From Candidatus Avidehalobacter gallistercoris (GTDB lineage Bacteria; Bacillota; Dehalobacteriia; UBA4068; UBA4997): 60,426 nucleotides of DNA. Below, piece by piece: positions 59,311 to 60,426 of this stretch (within the stretch, counting starts at the first letter, position 1; each line of letters opens with the position of its first letter). The position numbers and the translations under genes are program-made. A model generated the notes under the pieces. That model searched no databases, had not been told where the DNA came from, and saw only the letters and a program-made list of their open reading frames with translations. The stretch lies in NCBI GenBank assembly GCA_018715045.1, contig DVMH01000018.1, positions 1 through 60,426 of the forward strand, read 5' to 3'.

Positions 59311-59793
59311 TTACATATTCTGCCGTTGTGCCGCGCGCTTAAGCCCAAATTCATGCTCCGGCAGCAGCCCGACCAAAAAGCGCACTACAGGCCCTGCTAC
59401 CATGATTTGCCAAGCAAGAGCCATAGGCGCATTAAACAGCACCGTGCGCCCCCAGACCGTGAAAAATTCCGGCTGCAAGCCGCCCTTAAATATGAACACC
59501 GCCGCCAAACTCATTGCCGGGCACATAAACAGCACCATGCAAAGCTGATTCACTAAAAGCTGCCGCCCTCCTGCAAGTTTTCGGCCTTTAAGCAGATGCT
59601 TTTGCAGCGAAGCCGCCGCCGGGCCGCCAAACACTAGCTGCACCAGCATCACCAGCGGCACTATAAATGCCGTTTGCCACGACGGCAGCAACAGCTCCGG
59701 TGCAAACCCGCCCTGCCGCAAAACCGCATTATATACCTCCATGCCGTAGGTCATAAAAGCCGCCATCAACACGCCGAAAGTCCATTTCTTCAT
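59311..59793 (-). CDS. DUF2798 family membrane protein
   Basis: A 160-residue membrane protein from ATG 59793, which has GGAGGG ten bases before it; the longer frame begins at 59829 without such a site. Four hydrophobic helices are visible (about 5-22, 36-58, 78-103 and 118-142). MKKWTFGVLMAAFMTYGMEV and VFNAPMALAWQIMVAGPVVR-like segments recall DUF2798, and the tail is basic. Function unknown. It lies between the S10 promoter and the right edge, same direction, with its own promoter. Confidence 0.75.
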   Translation of the reverse strand: MKKWTFGVLMAAFMTYGMEVYNAVLRQGGFAPELLLPSWQTAFIVPLVMLVQLVFGGPAAASLQKHLLKGRKLAGGRQLLVNQLCMVLFMCPAMSLAAVFIFKGGLQPEFFTVWGRTVLFNAPMALAWQIMVAGPVVRFLVGLLPEHEFGLKRAAQRQNM

Positions 59794-59830
59794 TTTTCTT
59801 CCCTCCGTTTTGCCAAAGAAAAAAGACATA

Positions 59831-59858
59831 AACCCGGATATACGAACCCGGACTTACG
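59831..59858. repeat. Two tandem 14-bp repeats in the DUF2798 leader
   Basis: AACCCGGATATACG and AACCCGGACTTACG stand directly next to each other (12 of 14 identical). They are in the 5' leader between promoter and start codon of the DUF2798 gene and could be a pair of regulator sites or an RNA element. Confidence 0.6.
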
Positions 59859-59907
59859 CCTTTGCTGCACAGTTCTTGGCCTTAATTACTTAATTTATTA
59901 CCATATT

Positions 59908-59936
59908 ATTATACGCAATTTGTCCGAAAAAGTCAA
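59908..59936 (-). promoter_or_regulatory. Promoter of the DUF2798 gene
   Basis: TTGACT (59936-59931), 17-base spacer, TATAAT (59913-59908). The leader is about 108 bases long. Confidence 0.8.
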
Positions 59937-60043
59937 GCAAAAAAGCTGTGAGCAGAACTAAACCAATACCCTGCAAATAATGAATTATTCGCCGTTTCGC
60001 CACTATCAGCATAGCCGCCACCGCGCATTTGATTATGTCCCAC

Positions 60044-60226
60044 TTAAATATCCGCTATATTAGCCTGCAAAATATCATTAACCTCCTTCCAAGTATATGC
60101 TTCATTGTTATCCCAAGCGGTTAAATCCATTCTTACATTAACAGGCAACGCAAAGTTCGCGCCATTCTGCTGATAACATAACAGCCGAATCGTTCGCAAT
60201 CTCTGCCCCAAATTGTCGCTCTGCAT
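60044..60226 (-). CDS. Small ORF or gene fragment, 60 codons
   Basis: ATG 60226 to TAA 60044 reads as a plausible protein end (VRMDLTAWDNNEAYTWKEV, then LQANIADI), but there is no ribosome binding site, and it begins only 16 bases after the terminator of the upstream gene. It may be the 3' remnant of a longer gene. Family not recognised. Confidence 0.3.
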   Translation of the reverse strand: MQSDNLGQRLRTIRLLCYQQNGANFALPVNVRMDLTAWDNNEAYTWKEVNDILQANIADI

Positions 60227-60241
60227 TTACAGCGCAGCCAC

Positions 60242-60300
60242 AAAAAAAGAGAGAAGCTCCGCCCGGATTCCTCGGCAATCCCAGCATTAGCTTCTCTCTT
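60242..60300 (-). terminator. Terminator of the gene at the right edge
   Basis: Perfect 12-base arms, AAGAGAGAAGCT and AGCTTCTCTCTT, with a 30-base apical part that holds a small GGATT/AATCC hairpin, followed by TTTTTTT. It ends the gene that enters from the right. Confidence 0.85.
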
Positions 60301-60314
60301 AAATTACTTAAAGG

Positions 60315-60426
60315 TTACTGTCGGCTGTCCAATAGAGCTTTCCCCTCGGCATGAGCAAAACCCTCACGGCAGACCTTTATAAGCCTAACTTTAGTTAACA
60401 ATTCAAATATTACTCGTTGATAGCGG
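60315..60426 (-). CDS. 3' end of an unidentified gene (partial)
   Basis: The last 36 codons of a minus-strand gene that begins outside the window, ending EGFAHAEGKALLDSRQ and TAA 60315. It is not the end of tuf, fusA or rpsL, which often precede rpsJ. The family cannot be told from this piece. A strong terminator follows 15 bases later. Confidence 0.5.
   Translation of the reverse strand, partial: RYQRVIFELLTKVRLIKVCREGFAHAEGKALLDSRQ

Noticed and set aside
1-60426. CRISPR arrays, tRNA, rRNA genes and insertion sequences
   Set aside because: No repeat-spacer pattern, cloverleaf-like gene, rRNA-like stretch or transposase was seen in the window.

Overview
The window comes from a Bacillota (Firmicutes) chromosome of moderate to fairly high GC. 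The complete S10-spc-alpha ribosomal operon carries the map, KOW-protein, infA, rpmJ junction, and the gene order rplQ ... ecfA1-ecfA2-ecfT-truA-rplM-rpsI is classic for this phylum. The gene mix fits Negativicutes, perhaps an Acidaminococcus/Phascolarctobacterium-like gut organism, but that placement is inference. Nearly everything right of 8.4 kb lies on the minus strand, so those genes read from high to low coordinates.

Layout. (1) 0-6 kb, plus strand: a YitT membrane protein, then a three-gene unit of MacB-type ABC ATPase, secreted and membrane-anchored COG1361-like protein, and MacB-type permease, then a TIGR04076 protein. (2) 6-8.2 kb: an AT-rich accessory patch with a broken gene, a small membrane protein, a TetR regulator with a palindromic operator, and a 56-residue ORF. 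(3) 8.4-15.5 kb, minus: AI-2E family transporter, a Met-rich small protein, azlCD, apgM-type phosphomutase, rarA, rluD, lspA and a DUF5665 gene with its own promoter. (4) 15.5-31.2 kb, minus: a compact contractile-tailed phage-like particle cluster of PBSX type (terS, terL, portal, tail hub genes, tail chaperone with a -1 frameshift site, scaffold, capsid, connectors, sheath, tube, baseplate, fibre, two small membrane proteins, M23 endolysin). It has no integrase, repressor, replication gene or recognisable tape-measure gene. (5) 31.2-36.3 kb, minus: a six-gene operon that reads as a D-glutamate to 5-oxoproline to L-glutamate pathway, under a consensus promoter and ended by a strong terminator, with an Lrp/AsnC regulator gene upstream. 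(6) 37-42 kb: rpsI, rplM, truA, ecfT, ecfA2, ecfA1 and a DUF1638 gene. (7) 42-43.3 kb: decayed genes, including an ecsC pseudogene. (8) 43.5-59.1 kb: rpsJ to rplQ, 32 genes, with a promoter upstream of rpsJ and a strong terminator after rplQ. (9) 59.3-60.4 kb: a DUF2798 gene and the 3' end of an unidentified gene.

The most interesting system is the particle cluster at 15.5-31.2 kb. It is small, co-oriented with and wedged between housekeeping genes, free of mobility and control genes, and open in every reading frame, including a retained programmed frameshift site (A AAA AAC). Two near-identical promoter modules sharing a GGAATGTCCGGC element 11 bases before the -10 hexamer stand before terS-terL and before the portal gene, which suggests one dedicated regulator for both transcripts. 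Together this looks like a domesticated particle, possibly a gene-transfer-agent-like DNA-packaging device. That is an inference and needs comparative and particle-level evidence. The second point of interest is the D-glutamate operon, where the two domains of animal D-glutamate cyclase appear as separate genes beside pxpABC and a D-amino acid aminotransferase.
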